Translations under genes and position numbers: made by a program | Origin: Macrothele yani | Taxonomy: Eukaryota > Arthropoda > Arachnida > Araneae > Macrothelidae | NCBI GenBank assembly: GCA_039090855.1 | Contig: CM077011.1 | Span: forward strand, 35,483,501 to 35,547,500 | DNA: 64,000 bases | Direction: 5' to 3' | Shown: positions 63,261-64,000 of the stretch, piece after piece | How the letters are laid out: the number at the start of each line of letters is the position of its first letter | How positions within the stretch are numbered: position 1 is the first letter of the stretch | The notes under the pieces: model-generated | Told to the model about the DNA's origin: nothing | Databases searched by the model: none | Seen by the model: the letters and a program-made list of their open reading frames with translations, nothing else

Positions 63261-64000
63261 GCAGCCGCCACTGTAGTAATGACATGTTTTTTTCCTTAAG
63301 AAGTATTGTGAGTAGTTTCTTTTATTTTCTGCAAAGATATGATATATTGATTAGACTCCTTCCTCCTTTTCTTTTCAGGTAGAGTCTTTCAAGTGACTAT
63401 TCCTCTATATGTCTTCTTCTGACGGCTCGATTTGAAAATCTCTTTGTCTCTGATATCTTCCTTCAGAAACATGAGAAATGTTTTGTGCATAATTTGTTAA
63501 TTTTCGTAATATACTTCTCCGGAGTTTCTATTTCTAGATGTTTCATTGATTGTAGAATCCAGTTGATTTTCTTCTCTCTGTTTTTTTATTTTGTTCGTAA
63601 CTGGTTCCGTTGACAATTAAATATTTCATTCGTGTAGGAAAGGACGTGCTCATTGCAACTGAAAATTTGGTGTCATTTTTCTTGTTCTTTTCTTAGGCGA
63701 AAGCAGCCACCTTATTTTTTTCTTTCGCAACTAACAAGTAACCAGTTGCGACGCTAAGAAGGTGATAAACCACTGTTATAAAAGATCCAGTCTCAGTGTG
63801 GCTTTGTCATTCTGGCATCCAGCTGAAATATTTAGTTTACTTATTTATTTTTCATTTCTATTTCACCAAACTGGAGCGAGCACTGTTATTACGATTCACA
63901 TGTCGTGAGAGACGGATGAAAGTGAGTTAGGAAAATCACGATGACTGCTACGAAACTGACTGAAAAGGAGATTTCGTGCAATTCATCATCACGCGATTAC
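63261..64000. other. No further gene identified
   Basis: AT-rich and pyrimidine-rich sequence. It may include more of the same LINE upstream, but I cannot recognise reverse-transcriptase motifs. Confidence 0.4.

Overview
This window looks like intergenic heterochromatin-like DNA from an animal, most likely an arthropod. It is built almost entirely of transposable elements in many states of decay. I found no host protein-coding gene that I can defend. The evidence for an arthropod is the mix of families: many Tc1/mariner copies (several of a type I remember from spider and other arthropod genomes), an RTE-type LINE, a LINE with a C-terminal restriction-like endonuclease, a Penelope-like GIY-YIG remnant, hAT and piggyBac-like elements, and several tRNA-derived SINE families. 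The species cannot be fixed from the sequence alone. There is no operon structure and nothing prokaryotic.

Layout. 1-6 kb: SINE-A copies (some nested), a 106-bp satellite (2305-2805) and an 83-bp-TIR palindromic MITE (3887-4256). 6-8 kb: a ~145-bp repeat carrying nuclear-receptor-like DR1 motifs, broken by a SINE and abutting a Tc1 pseudogene. 8.9-11 kb: a 68-bp AT-rich satellite and a head-to-head Penelope-like dimer. 11-16 kb: Tc1, mariner and SINE fragments, a second DR1-repeat copy and a cluster of tRNA-headed SINE-B copies. 17-24 kb: a SINE dimer, a Tc1 with a single premature stop (18831-20053) and a Penelope-like tail palindrome. 25.5-29 kb: a Buster/ZBED5-like hAT element with perfect 8-bp target duplications, split by a Tc1. 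29.6-34.7 kb: Tc1 elements, one of which splits an RTE LINE. 37-42 kb: a LINE fragment and a Tc1 containing three SINEs. 42.6-51.7 kb: DR1-repeat copies, Tc1 and mariner elements nested in each other, and a piggyBac-like MITE. 53.3-56.9 kb: a mariner holding a SINE, a Tc1 and a hAT MITE. 57.5-61.8 kb: a Tc1 holding a hAT MITE and a 2.6-kb minisatellite. 62.4-63.3 kb: an R4/Dong-like LINE C-terminus.

The most striking observation is that two unrelated Tc1-like elements each contain a long tandem array grown out of their own transposase reading frame, next to the second catalytic aspartate. At 47085-48205, eight copies of a 111-bp (37-codon) block, with extra 21-bp (7-codon) sub-blocks, sit exactly between the WGGI-like and GPxFxLMDDN-like motifs. 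At 58385-60985, about 63 copies of a 41-bp unit derive from the QQDNAPF...EWFGE segment itself. These are minisatellites born inside a transposase gene. Aberrant gap repair after transposition is one possible route, but that is inference.

The other coherent picture is stratigraphy: TA, TTAA, 8-bp and 10-15-bp target duplications are still readable for many insertions, so relative ages can be ordered. SINE-A and the two hAT MITEs are among the youngest layers, sitting inside Tc1/mariner elements that sit inside older repeats.
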